From contig DATEDN010000009.1 in NCBI GenBank assembly GCA_035281645.1, forward strand, positions 1 to 39,197: 39,197 nucleotides of DNA. The letters run 5' to 3'. The notes under the pieces are model-generated. The model ran no database searches. It was not told the DNA's origin and worked only from the letters and a program-made list of their open reading frames with translations. Below are positions 15,245 to 23,238 of the stretch, one piece after another. The stretch is from JACCTH01 sp035281645 (GTDB taxonomy: Bacteria; Actinomycetota; Acidimicrobiia; Spongiisociales; ZC4RG35). Every line of letters begins with the position of its first letter. Positions within the stretch are counted from its first letter, which is position 1. The translations under genes were made by a program, and so were the position numbers.

Positions 15245-16053
15245 CGGAGCACGGATCGATAGGTGCCAAGGAACTCGAGATCGTCGAGGCTTGAGGGACG
15301 GGGCTCGAAGATGCGCTTGACGCCCTCTGGCCCTGGCAGGTGGGTGAGATCCACAAACATCCGGTAGCGCCACGCTTGTTCGGTCGGGCGGGACTCGATT
15401 CGCGTCAGGTTGGCGCCCCGCAAACCGAGTTCGGTGAGGGCCAGGGCGAGGGACCCGGGGGTATGGGCGGTGGTAAAGGCAACCGTTGTCTTGTCGGCAT
15501 CGTCGGCGATGGTCGGTTGACCTGCACTGAGGACGACGAAACGGGTGGTGTTGTGGGGGCGATCGATCACATCTCGGAGGAGGACGGTGAGACCGAAAGG
15601 CTCTGCCGCCCGCTCGGGCCCCAACGCAGCGCTGGTCAAGGAGCCCGATTCGGAAACGATCCTCACCGCTCCGGCGGTGTCGTGGGCCGGAACGGAGCTC
15701 CACCCCCAATGGGTCAATATTGCCTCGGCCTGTGCCAGCGCCTCGGGGTGGGAGTGCACCTCCCTGATGTCTTCTAACGAAGCCCCGTGATGCCCCAGGA
15801 GCACATGTCGAACCTCCACCAGGTGTTCGCGGACGATCTTCACCTGTCCGGGGAGAAGTCGATCCAAGACTGCGAGCACACTCCCGGTGGTGGAATTCTC
15901 GATCGGCATGACGAGCAGATCGACTCCCCCCGTTTGGAGCGAATCAAACGCGGCGACGAAGGTCGAGAAGCCCTCTCGGCGCTCGTCGGGGTAGAGCTCC
16001 TGAGCGGCCTGGTCGGAATATGAATATTCCTCGCCTTGAAAGCCGATGCGCAC
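15241..16053 (-). CDS. pheA: Prephenate dehydratase
   Basis: 270-residue enzyme converting prephenate to phenylpyruvate, the committed step to phenylalanine. The catalytic domain begins RIGFQGEEYSYSDQAA and includes MPIENSTTGSV and the catalytic NTTRF (Thr170, Arg171, Phe172). An ACT regulatory domain follows from about 185, with the ESRP phenylalanine-binding motif in LTRIESRPTEQAWRYRMFVD. GTG at 16053 was chosen because it gives the standard N-terminus; TTG at 16062 is the nearest alternative, and no strong Shine-Dalgarno is visible. There is no chorismate mutase domain, so this is the monofunctional type. The gene lies 35 bp downstream of a lipoprotein gene. Confidence 0.93.
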   Translation of the reverse strand: MRIGFQGEEYSYSDQAAQELYPDERREGFSTFVAAFDSLQTGGVDLLVMPIENSTTGSVLAVLDRLLPGQVKIVREHLVEVRHVLLGHHGASLEDIREVHSHPEALAQAEAILTHWGWSSVPAHDTAGAVRIVSESGSLTSAALGPERAAEPFGLTVLLRDVIDRPHNTTRFVVLSAGQPTIADDADKTTVAFTTAHTPGSLALALTELGLRGANLTRIESRPTEQAWRYRMFVDLTHLPGPEGVKRIFEPRPSSLDDLEFLGTYRSVLR

Positions 16054-16088
16054 CGCAGGCAACTTAACGTCGACATGGCGGCCGTCGA

Positions 16089-16607
16089 CTACTCCCCGCT
16101 TACTCCCAAGGCGGCAGCGCAGGCGTCGACCGCGGGGGCAAAGTCGGGATCGTCGGTGGGGATCTGCTCGGGAGGAAAGGGCGCAAACGTGCCATCGAAG
16201 TCGTCCACCGGATCGGGGAAGTCCTCGACTCCACTCGCCCGCATGCACGCGGCATAGTCCTGGAGCTGGGCGAGAACCATCACTCGCAGACCAGGCGAAT
16301 TCTCAAGTCCCAAGAATTCGCTCAGAGGTCCCGCGCAAAGAGTGACGGCCTGACGAAAGCCCGGATCGGTGGCGGCCTCTCCGGCGAGAGCACCCAGGTC
16401 TGGTCGACCGTCATCGCCGACTGGGATCTCAGATAGGTCGAACCCAGCGGCCTTCATGCAGGCCTCGAACACCGCGACCGCTTCGGCCGCATTCGCAGGC
16501 GCGGCCGTGGTGGTGGTTGGCGGTAGGGTTGGCTCCGCGGCCTCGGTGGTCGGAGCCGAACAGGCGACCATGCAAACCAGAAAGGTCCGCCCGACGAACC
16601 GGCGCAT
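16089..16607 (-). CDS. Putative lipoprotein, unknown function
   Basis: 172-residue secreted protein. MRRFVGRTFLVCMVACSA is a plausible lipoprotein signal peptide with Cys in VACS, followed by a Thr/Pro/Ala linker. The mature part is acidic and has two similar halves, each with a Cys in a helix: VFEACMKAAGFDLSEIP and YAACMRASGVEDFPDP, then VDACAAALG. Repeats of this ACMxxxG...FPDP kind occur in many actinobacterial secreted proteins of unknown role. ATG at 16607 was preferred over 16643 because the longer form would read through a perfect palindrome just upstream. I do not recognise a function. Confidence 0.68.
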   Translation of the reverse strand: MRRFVGRTFLVCMVACSAPTTEAAEPTLPPTTTTAAPANAAEAVAVFEACMKAAGFDLSEIPVGDDGRPDLGALAGEAATDPGFRQAVTLCAGPLSEFLGLENSPGLRVMVLAQLQDYAACMRASGVEDFPDPVDDFDGTFAPFPPEQIPTDDPDFAPAVDACAAALGVSGE

Positions 16608-16615
16608 CGGAATCG

Positions 16616-16636
16616 AGCCTAGGTCGAACCTAGGCT
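16616..16636. promoter_or_regulatory. Perfect palindrome upstream of lipoprotein gene
   Basis: Two 9-bp arms, AGCCTAGGT and ACCTAGGCT, with a 3-bp centre (CGA). The palindrome ends 8 bp before the lipoprotein ATG. It could be an operator for a dimeric repressor or a leader hairpin hiding the ribosome binding site. No T-run follows on either strand. Confidence 0.55.
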
Positions 16637-16642
16637 TGTCCA

Positions 16643-16870
16643 TTAACGGCGGTGACGCGCCCTTCCGAATCCGGCCTCCGATCCGGCTTCCTCAAGCTTG
16701 ACCGAGAACAGCGTCGGGCGGCGCGCGCCGAAGACCTTGGTCGGATCAGCCACACCCTGGGTCCCGGTCTCGGTCAGGTCGACCTGAACGGCACCACACC
16801 GACTGCATTTGCTGCGGTTTCCCGTTGTCACGTAGTCATGCGCGTTGGCGCACGTGCGAAGAATCGTCAT
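16643..16870 (-). CDS. Small zinc-ribbon-like protein
   Basis: 75-residue hypothetical protein. Cys7, His11, Cys22 and Cys25 (TCANAH ... KCSRCGAV) form a plausible four-ligand zinc knuckle. The remainder is basic and low in hydrophobics. The ATG at 16870 is preceded by GGAGG with a further AGGGG closer, a good ribosome binding site, which argues for a real gene. It is followed by the lipoprotein after the palindrome. No family recognised; a nucleic-acid-binding role would be speculation. Confidence 0.55.
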   Translation of the reverse strand: MTILRTCANAHDYVTTGNRSKCSRCGAVQVDLTETGTQGVADPTKVFGARRPTLFSVKLEEAGSEAGFGRARHRR

Positions 16871-16965
16871 TTGCCCCTACCTCCCAGATCAATCGACCAT
16901 CACTCTAAGTGGGCGATGGCCACGGAGCAGATAACTAGCCGCGATTGCATCGCCGGTACTAGCTA

Positions 16966-19044
16966 TCAGTCGTCGGCGAGCATCATCGCCAAATCCCGGA
17001 CCCGGACGTCATCGCCCTTCCCGAGCTCTTTGATCCCGTCGTCAAGCATCACATAACAGAAGGGGCAGGAGACTGCGACTTCGCTGGCCCCGGTCGCCAA
17101 GGCTTCCTCCGCCCTTTCAATGTTGATCTTCTTGCCGGTGTGCTCCTCCATCCAGAAGCGGGCACCGCCCGCCCCACAGCACAGCGCCCTGGTGCCGTGA
17201 CGGCGCATCTCCACCAGTTCGGCCCCAGTCGCCGCCGCCACCTCTCGAGGCGCCAGATAGATGTCGTTGTGCCGGCCCAAGTAGCAGGGGTCGTGATACG
17301 TGGTTTTCCGAACCGATCCGTTGCCACTGAAAGTGAGCTTCTGCCGGGTCAGGAGGTCGGCCAGAAGTTGGGAATGGTGGACGACCTCGTACTCGCCGCC
17401 CATCTGCGGATATTCGTTGGCCAGGGTGTTGAAGCAGTGCGGGCACTGAGTGATGATCTTCTGCACGCCCCGGGCCGAGAACGTCTCGATGTTCTGTGTC
17501 GCCAACTGCTGCCAGAGATATTCGTTGCCGGCGCGACGGGCAGGGTCGCCGTTGCATACCTCGGCGGTGCCGAGGATGGCGAAGTCGACTCCCGCCTGGT
17601 GCAACAGCTTGGCCAAGGCGATTGAGACCGCCATGTTGCGATCATCGAAAGACCCCGCACAACCGACGAACCAGAGATATTCGGCGCTGTCGGCATCCTC
17701 GCCCAGGATCGGGACATGAAAGTCGAGGGCTGCGGTCCACGACCCCCGCTTTTCCCTGCTCATGCCCCAGGGATTGCCCTGGTTCTCCATCGCCACAAAG
17801 GCCTTCGAGAGCTCGCTCGGAAACGAGGACTCCATCATGGTCAGGTAGCGGCGGATGTCGAGGATTCGATCGAGAATCTCGATATTCACTGGGCAGATCT
17901 CGTCGCACGCTCGACAAGCGGTGCACGACCACACCTCCTCGGGCCGGATTCTTTGCATCACGTTGTCGCCACTGATTTCGATGCCGTCGACCATGCTCAC
18001 CGGCGGTGAGACGCCGGCGGTGACGGCGGCTACCTCACCCACCTTGAGAACCATCTCACGAGGATCCAAGGGCTTGCCGGTGATGTTGGCCGGACACACC
18101 GCCGTGCATCGGCCACAGATGGTGCAGGCGTCCGTGTCGAAGAGCTGTTTCCAGGTGAAGTCGCTCACCACCGAAGCGCCGATGGTGTCGATGTCCTCGA
18201 CCTCAGCCAGATTGACCACCGGCCTCATCGCTCCCTTGGGCCGTCCATGGGGAGAGAGGAACATGTTTGTGGGGCTCGTCAACATGTGCCGGAGCTTGGT
18301 CATGGGGAGGATGACGAGAAAGGCCAGGAAAGCCGCGGCGTGCACCATCCACGAGGTGAGATGAACCGCTCCCGCCGAAGCCTCGGGAACGAGGAACGAC
18401 AGCGGATAGCCCACTGCCGACCACCGCTCGAAGCTGGGTCGTCCGGATAGGGCGATTCGAGCCGCCTCAGTGGTGAGGCCGGTGACGCCAAGCAGCGCCA
18501 GCGTGATCAGATTCCAGGCATCCTCGGGCTTGGTCTTAGAACGCAGGCGCCAAGGTCGCTGCAGATAGCGGCGAACGAATGCCCAGGCGAGACCCCCGAG
18601 GAAAACAAGTGACGTGAGATCGAGAATCAGCGAGTACCCGAGATAGACCCCGCCTTCGAGAAATTTGAGGTTGTTGGGTAGCAGATGGTCGATTTCGAGA
18701 ATGACGGTCCCGGCGAAGAGGATCAAAAAACCGAAGTAGATCATTGAGTGCATCAGGCCGGCCGCCCGATCCCGCAGCAGGGTCTGCATCGAGAGGCCGC
18801 GGAAAAGCTGTCGCACTCGCTCCCGCCAGAGGCCGGATCGGGGGTCGCGGGCACCTCTCTCCCACGATCGGGCACGAAGGAAGAAGAGCGCTCCTGCCAG
18901 AGCGATGAAGGCGGCGGTGGTGACGTAGAAGACCGCTTGCAGCCATCCCGGGACGTTGCCGAACACGACCCGTCCCACCTCGGGCTCGATGACCTCGGGC
19001 AGGGTCCCCAGATACCCAAGCAGGACCGCGCCTAGTGCACCCAC
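16966..19044 (-). CDS. Membrane-anchored Fe-S oxidoreductase (EtfD-like, HdrD-type)
   Basis: 692 residues. The N-terminal half has about five TM helices (around 36-56, 101-117, 138-158, 178-198 and 229-249), like the gamma subunit of nitrate reductase. Two 4Fe-4S motifs follow, CTICGRCTAVCP (Cys307, 310, 313, 317) and CTACRACDEICP (Cys374, 377, 380, 384). Two cysteine-rich CCG-type domains close the protein (CPHCFN ... DPCYLGRHN ... CCGAGGARFWMEE ... CPFCYVM). The architecture matches mycobacterial Rv0338c/EtfD, which moves electrons from electron-transfer flavoprotein to menaquinone during beta-oxidation. GTG at 19044 is the only standard start; the frame stays open upstream into 82 bp without ATG/GTG/TTG, so a few residues may be missing. 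No etfAB in the window. Confidence 0.88.
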   Translation of the reverse strand: MGALGAVLLGYLGTLPEVIEPEVGRVVFGNVPGWLQAVFYVTTAAFIALAGALFFLRARSWERGARDPRSGLWRERVRQLFRGLSMQTLLRDRAAGLMHSMIYFGFLILFAGTVILEIDHLLPNNLKFLEGGVYLGYSLILDLTSLVFLGGLAWAFVRRYLQRPWRLRSKTKPEDAWNLITLALLGVTGLTTEAARIALSGRPSFERWSAVGYPLSFLVPEASAGAVHLTSWMVHAAAFLAFLVILPMTKLRHMLTSPTNMFLSPHGRPKGAMRPVVNLAEVEDIDTIGASVVSDFTWKQLFDTDACTICGRCTAVCPANITGKPLDPREMVLKVGEVAAVTAGVSPPVSMVDGIEISGDNVMQRIRPEEVWSCTACRACDEICPVNIEILDRILDIRRYLTMMESSFPSELSKAFVAMENQGNPWGMSREKRGSWTAALDFHVPILGEDADSAEYLWFVGCAGSFDDRNMAVSIALAKLLHQAGVDFAILGTAEVCNGDPARRAGNEYLWQQLATQNIETFSARGVQKIITQCPHCFNTLANEYPQMGGEYEVVHHSQLLADLLTRQKLTFSGNGSVRKTTYHDPCYLGRHNDIYLAPREVAAATGAELVEMRRHGTRALCCGAGGARFWMEEHTGKKINIERAEEALATGASEVAVSCPFCYVMLDDGIKELGKGDDVRVRDLAMMLADD

Positions 19045-19126
19045 GCCAGTCAGCGGCCCGATGAGGGCCGACGCCTTCAGCCGTTTTTCGGTTTCGGGAG
19101 CCTGCGCCTCTTCTTCTAGGTGTGTG

Positions 19127-19840
19127 TCAAGCGAGGCCGAGCTCCTTCTTCAACTCCTCGAGACGGGCGTCGGCTTGGGCCATCGAAACAGCCTCGCGCA
19201 ATTCGCTCTCGGCTCCTTCCGGCGTCGCTTCGCGCAGTTCGGCACGGGCCTGCGCCTCCGACAACCGGCGCTGAATCTTTTCCTCGACTTTGTCGAGACT
19301 GGGAGCGTTGGTTTCCATCGAGACCGAAATTGTCTCGACGGCGCGGTTGACTGCTTCTTGCATCCGAGCCTGCTCCAGCTGACCCACCAGTTGCATGCGT
19401 TTGGCTGCCAACTCCTGCAGGCGCATGGCGTTCTGGGTGACAGCGCTCTTGGCTGAATCCGCTTGCGTGATGGCGATCTCGTATTGCTCTTTGAGCCCCT
19501 CCAAGTTCGACTCGGCCGCCTGCAATTTGAGGGCGACGGATTGGGCGGCATTGGTCCACTTGGTCTGGCTGGCGGTGTCTCCCGAGTTCTTGGCCGATTC
19601 CGCCTTCAGCAAGGCCTGCTTGGCGATCTCGCGGGCCTCGCCCACATCCTTGGCCGAATCCTCGATCTTGGCCTCGATTTGAGTGCGGTGAGCGATCACC
19701 TTGGCTGCCTGGTTGCGTAACTCCTGGTCTCTCCTCTTGGCCTCGTTTATCGCCTGCTCGATCTCGACCGACGGATCCATGGCTCGTTCGGCGGCCATGC
19801 CAAAAAGAGTTCGCAAGTAGTTCCAGATGCGCCGCAGCAT
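19127..19840 (-). CDS. PspA/IM30 (ESCRT-III-like) family protein
   Basis: 237-residue nearly all-helical coiled-coil protein. It begins MLRRIWNYLRTLFGMAAERAMDPSVEIEQAINEAKRR; the amphipathic first helix and the 'EQAI.E.K' segment are typical of PspA/Vipp1 membrane-remodelling proteins. Long charged heptad-like helices follow (AKVIAHRTQIEAKIEDSAKD, LKEQYEIAITQADSAK). ATG at 19840 was chosen for that N-terminus, with GAAAGG about 7 nt upstream. Upstream and reading toward it is a TPM-domain protein, 37 bp away. Probably an envelope-stress or membrane-repair protein. Confidence 0.87.
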   Translation of the reverse strand: MLRRIWNYLRTLFGMAAERAMDPSVEIEQAINEAKRRDQELRNQAAKVIAHRTQIEAKIEDSAKDVGEAREIAKQALLKAESAKNSGDTASQTKWTNAAQSVALKLQAAESNLEGLKEQYEIAITQADSAKSAVTQNAMRLQELAAKRMQLVGQLEQARMQEAVNRAVETISVSMETNAPSLDKVEEKIQRRLSEAQARAELREATPEGAESELREAVSMAQADARLEELKKELGLA

Positions 19841-19877
19841 TTGTCGCCTTTCGTGTCCGCTCGGCGAGGATACCGGC

Positions 19878-21074
19878 TTAGCGAGTGCGACGGCCCCGGC
19901 CACGTGAGCCGCGGGAGGCACTTCCTCGTCCACGGCTCGGGAACGGAAGCCCCGGACGGCTCCCACCCCTCCGGCGGGGACCGCCCGACCAGTCGTATGG
20001 CAATCCTCTCCCCATCCCCCCGACCAGGATCGAGAAAACGTCGAGCCAGTCCATGCCCAGTCCTCCGTGGGTGCGGGGGGCCTGCGGGGCGGGAACGGGC
20101 TGGCTGTCGTAGGGAATCTGACGGGGATGGGGCGACTCGCCCCTCCGCAGCTTTTCCGCATCGGCCTCGCAGACCATCACCTTTCTCGCTCCCGCCGGGG
20201 TCTGGATCTCGGCTTCCACCCGACCGGTCCCATGGGTGGGGTCGAAGAAACAAGGCGGAGGAGGAGCAGTCTCGGTCGGTTCGGGGGGTAGTGGACGTCC
20301 CTCTACAAGAGCCTGGGCCGCGTCGAGCTGCCAGCGGGCGCGGTCGAGATCATCGGAGAGGTCTTCGAGCTGGTCCAGAGATGACGCCTCGGTGAGCCTC
20401 GATTCCGCCTGGCGGAAGGTCTCAGAGGCCTCTCGATAATGCGCGGTTGCAGTGTCGTTGCCCGCCACCCGAGGGTCATCGGCGAGTTCGACAATGGCAG
20501 TGGCAATCACATCCATTTGTTGGCGGATCTCGGCTCGAGCTTCACCGAAGAGTTTCTCCTTCGCTTGACTCCGCTCTGCGTTTCCTCGCCAGACGAAGAA
20601 GCCCACCAGGGCCACCGCTCCCACTACCACCAGCACCGGGACCAAGTTGAATCCTCCCCCTTCCGACACAGGCGCGGCACCGGTCAAGAAAGCGGCGAAC
20701 TCCCCGAAGTCCTCTTCGTAACTGCTGCCCCCGGTGGCGACGGTGTCGTCGAGCGCGGCGTCGATCTCATCGTCGTCGTATTCGGTACTGACGGCCCCGA
20801 TCTCGCTTGGGGTCAAGACGACGACCGTCCCGGAACCGACGCCATCAAGCAATCTGTCCGCCACGGCGTCGGCGTCTGCGTCAAGTTCAAGGCCGACGAA
20901 ATAAAACCCTTCGAAACGGTCAACCAGCGCTTCGAGCTCGTCGACTCGGGCGTCTACTCCCGCATCAAGGTAGTAGCCCCGCAATTCGAGGCTGTCGAGG
21001 ATGGGGGAGAGATCGGATCCGGCCTGCTCCGTTGGGGCCACCAACAACCCGACCAGGAGCAGCAGCCCGATCAC
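19878..21074 (-). CDS. TPM-domain membrane protein
   Basis: 398-residue protein. It has a short N-terminal signal (IGLLLLVGLLVAP), then a domain of about 110 residues that looks like a divergent TPM fold (about 25-135). A TM helix spans about 144-162, followed by a cytoplasmic helical region (NAERSQAKEKLFGEARAEIRQQMDVI) and a Pro/Gly/Arg-rich tail (RRRGGSRPG ... GSRGRGRRTR). Before the tail, PCFFDPTHGTGRVEAEI and VMVCEADAEKLRRGE give a Cys pair. GTG at 21074 overlaps the bcp stop as GTGA. Its place directly upstream of pspA suggests they act together at the membrane, with the basic tail inside. TPM assignment is by general pattern, so moderate. Confidence 0.65.
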   Translation of the reverse strand: MIGLLLLVGLLVAPTEQAGSDLSPILDSLELRGYYLDAGVDARVDELEALVDRFEGFYFVGLELDADADAVADRLLDGVGSGTVVVLTPSEIGAVSTEYDDDEIDAALDDTVATGGSSYEEDFGEFAAFLTGAAPVSEGGGFNLVPVLVVVGAVALVGFFVWRGNAERSQAKEKLFGEARAEIRQQMDVIATAIVELADDPRVAGNDTATAHYREASETFRQAESRLTEASSLDQLEDLSDDLDRARWQLDAAQALVEGRPLPPEPTETAPPPPCFFDPTHGTGRVEAEIQTPAGARKVMVCEADAEKLRRGESPHPRQIPYDSQPVPAPQAPRTHGGLGMDWLDVFSILVGGMGRGLPYDWSGGPRRRGGSRPGLPFPSRGRGSASRGSRGRGRRTR

Positions 21075-21514
21075 GACACGCCAAGCTCTTGGGTCAGACG
21101 GGCGACGTGACCCTTGGCCTTGACGTTGCGGAACTCGCGCTCGAGCTCACCGTCGGCGTCGATGACGAAGGTCGACCGAATGAGGCCAACCGATTCCTTC
21201 CCGTAGAGCATCTTCGGGCCCCAGGCCCCGAACTGCTCTGCGACTTTGTGGTCGGTGTCCGAAAGCAGAGGAAAATTGAGGCCCTCTTTTTCCTTGAAGC
21301 GGGCGTTCTTGGCCGGGGCATCGGGACTAATTCCCACCAGGTCGTAGCCAGCCTGAGAAAGCGCGGTGTAGTTGTCGCGAAAGTCACAGGCCTCGGCAGT
21401 ACAACCGGGCGTCATCGCTGCCGGGTAGAAAAAGACAATCAACTTTCGCCCTCGGTGGTCGGCCGAGGAGAACGGTTGTCCGTCCTGATCGGGCAAGGTG
21501 AAATCGACGCTCAT
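21071..21514 (-). CDS. bcp: Thioredoxin-dependent peroxiredoxin (Bcp/PrxQ)
   Basis: 147-residue peroxiredoxin that reduces H2O2 and organic hydroperoxides. Peroxidatic Cys38 and resolving Cys43 are in AAMTPGCTAEACDFRD, the CxxxxC pattern of the Bcp group. LIVFFYPAA and VGISPDAP are standard thioredoxin-fold markers. ATG at 21514 lies 9 bp after the proline dehydrogenase stop, and the stop overlaps the TPM gene start. Its position next to proline dehydrogenase fits detoxification of oxidants, but that is context only. Confidence 0.94.
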   Translation of the reverse strand: MSVDFTLPDQDGQPFSSADHRGRKLIVFFYPAAMTPGCTAEACDFRDNYTALSQAGYDLVGISPDAPAKNARFKEKEGLNFPLLSDTDHKVAEQFGAWGPKMLYGKESVGLIRSTFVIDADGELEREFRNVKAKGHVARLTQELGVS

Positions 21515-21523
21515 AGTTCGACC

Positions 21524-22435
21524 TTATCCGCCGACCAGCGCTCTCAGGAAAAACGCAAGGTTGGCGGGGCGTTCTCCCAGCCGGCGCACCAGATACGGAT
21601 ACCAGTGCGAGCCGTACGGGAGATAGATGCGAACTGGGAACCCCGCTTCACATAGCTCCAACTGCGCCTTAGTCCGAACTCCATAGAGCATCTGGAATTC
21701 GAAAGGGCCATTCCGTTTCCGCGTCAGTCGCCTGGTCAGCTCGATCAACTTCGGGTCATGAGTGGCGATGGCGGGCTTGACCTGATCGACCGCCATCAAC
21801 ACCTCCAGCAGGCGGGCAAAGGCGGCGTCGACATCATCACGATCGGTAAAGGCAACGTCACGATCCTCGACGTAGGCACCCTTGCAAAGCCGCAGGTGTC
21901 CTCCAAGGGTCATCAGGCTGTCGACATCGCCGGGCGTGCGATACAGGTAGGCCTGCAGGGCCAGACCGAGATTTCCACGGAGCTCCTGCGCCGAGCGGTA
22001 GAGCTCGACTGTCGCGGCCGTGTAGCGCGAATCCTCCATATCGATCGTGATCGTCAGCCCCAGGTCGGCCGCGGTGGCGGCCAATCGATCCAGGGTCGCG
22101 GCGGCGAGGCTCTGGTCGATGGCCAGGCCTAGCTGCGTGAGCTTGACCGAGATGTTCGCGTCGAGGCCTTCGTCGGCGATGCGGCCCAGGCACTCGTCGT
22201 AGTCCTTGTAGGCCCGCTCGACCTCGGCGGGCGATGTCACCTCTTCGCCCAGCAGATCGAGGGAGACTGCCATACCCGACCGATTGAGCCGCCGAGCAAC
22301 CTCGGTTGCCTGATCGAGCGTCTCCCCGGCGACGAAGCGACGAGCTAGTCGCTGTCCGGCTCTGGTACGTGTGATCAGACGCTGGAGCGGGGGCGATTCG
22401 GCTGTTCCCACCACGAGGCGGGAAAAGAGGCTCAT
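21524..22435 (-). CDS. Proline dehydrogenase (monofunctional)
   Basis: 303-residue FAD-dependent TIM-barrel enzyme oxidising L-proline to 1-pyrroline-5-carboxylate. Family motifs are visible: MAVSLDLLGEEVTS, ISVKLTQLGL, ITIDMEDSRYT, RLCKGAYVE, IATHDPKLIEL, EFQMLYGVR and RIYLPYGSHWYPYLVRRLGERP. The length and order match the short bacterial PRODH (RocM/PutB-like) rather than bifunctional PutA. ATG at 22435 overlaps the proC stop by 4 bp. No P5C dehydrogenase partner is encoded in the window, unusual because the neighbour is instead the reverse-direction enzyme ProC. Confidence 0.93.
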   Translation of the reverse strand: MSLFSRLVVGTAESPPLQRLITRTRAGQRLARRFVAGETLDQATEVARRLNRSGMAVSLDLLGEEVTSPAEVERAYKDYDECLGRIADEGLDANISVKLTQLGLAIDQSLAAATLDRLAATAADLGLTITIDMEDSRYTAATVELYRSAQELRGNLGLALQAYLYRTPGDVDSLMTLGGHLRLCKGAYVEDRDVAFTDRDDVDAAFARLLEVLMAVDQVKPAIATHDPKLIELTRRLTRKRNGPFEFQMLYGVRTKAQLELCEAGFPVRIYLPYGSHWYPYLVRRLGERPANLAFFLRALVGG

Positions 22436-23238
22436 GCCGAGCCGAGCTCCCTAGCTCGCTGGGCGGCAGCTCGCACCGCGTCCTCGACCAAGGCCCGGAA
22501 CCCGCGTTCCTCCAGGACGTGAACAGCGGCGGCCGTGGTCCCCCCTGGAGAGGTCACCTGCGACCGAAGCTCAAACGGCCCTCGCTCCGTCTCGGTGAGT
22601 AGATGGCCTGCGCCCCTAATGGTCTGATTGACAAACGATTCCGCGATATCGCGAGGCAGGCCTTCGCGCACGGCCGCTTCGGTGAGAGCCTCGGCCAGAA
22701 GGAAGACGTAGGCAGGACCGGTACCGCTGACCGCGGTGACGGCGTCAAGGAGACCTTCGTCCAGTTGCTGCACCCCGCCGACGGCCTCGAGGACCAGCCG
22801 CGCCTTTTCCAGTTCTTCCAGCCCGGCATGGCGGCCTGCGGCCATGCCGGTGACCGCTTCCTTCACCAAGGCTGGGGTGTTCGGCATCGCCCTAACGACG
22901 GCGACTTCGCCCAAGACCGACTCGTAGGTCGAGGTCGGGACTCCGGCTGCTATCGAGAGCAATACCTGTCCGGGTCGAAGCGCCCCTTTGAGCTCGTCCA
23001 GCAGCGAGGAGACATCTCGCGGCTTCACCGCGATGACGACAACGTCGCGGCCCGCGGCGTCGTTGGGTGAGAGCGTCACCTCGATCCCGGTCCGTTGCCG
23101 AAGCTGAGGCACTCTCTCCGGGCGTCTCACGATCAACGTGAGCTCGGAAGGCTCCCACCCTGCATTGAGCAATCCGGCGGCGAGAGCCTCGCCCATGGCG
23201 CCGACTCCGACAACGGCAACCGTTGGGCGCCTGGTCAT
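22432..23238 (-). CDS. proC: Pyrroline-5-carboxylate reductase
   Basis: 268-residue enzyme reducing P5C to proline with NAD(P)H. The Rossmann motif VAVVGVGAMGEALAAGLL opens the protein. VVIAVKPRDV, VVRAMPNTPALV and the C-terminal SGTGPAYVFLLAEALTEAAV ... SPGGTTAAAVHVLEERGFRALVEDAV are diagnostic for ProC. ATG at 23238 overlaps the uridine kinase stop by 4 bp. It is translationally coupled to proline dehydrogenase. Confidence 0.96.
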   Translation of the reverse strand: MTRRPTVAVVGVGAMGEALAAGLLNAGWEPSELTLIVRRPERVPQLRQRTGIEVTLSPNDAAGRDVVVIAVKPRDVSSLLDELKGALRPGQVLLSIAAGVPTSTYESVLGEVAVVRAMPNTPALVKEAVTGMAAGRHAGLEELEKARLVLEAVGGVQQLDEGLLDAVTAVSGTGPAYVFLLAEALTEAAVREGLPRDIAESFVNQTIRGAGHLLTETERGPFELRSQVTSPGGTTAAAVHVLEERGFRALVEDAVRAAAQRARELGSA

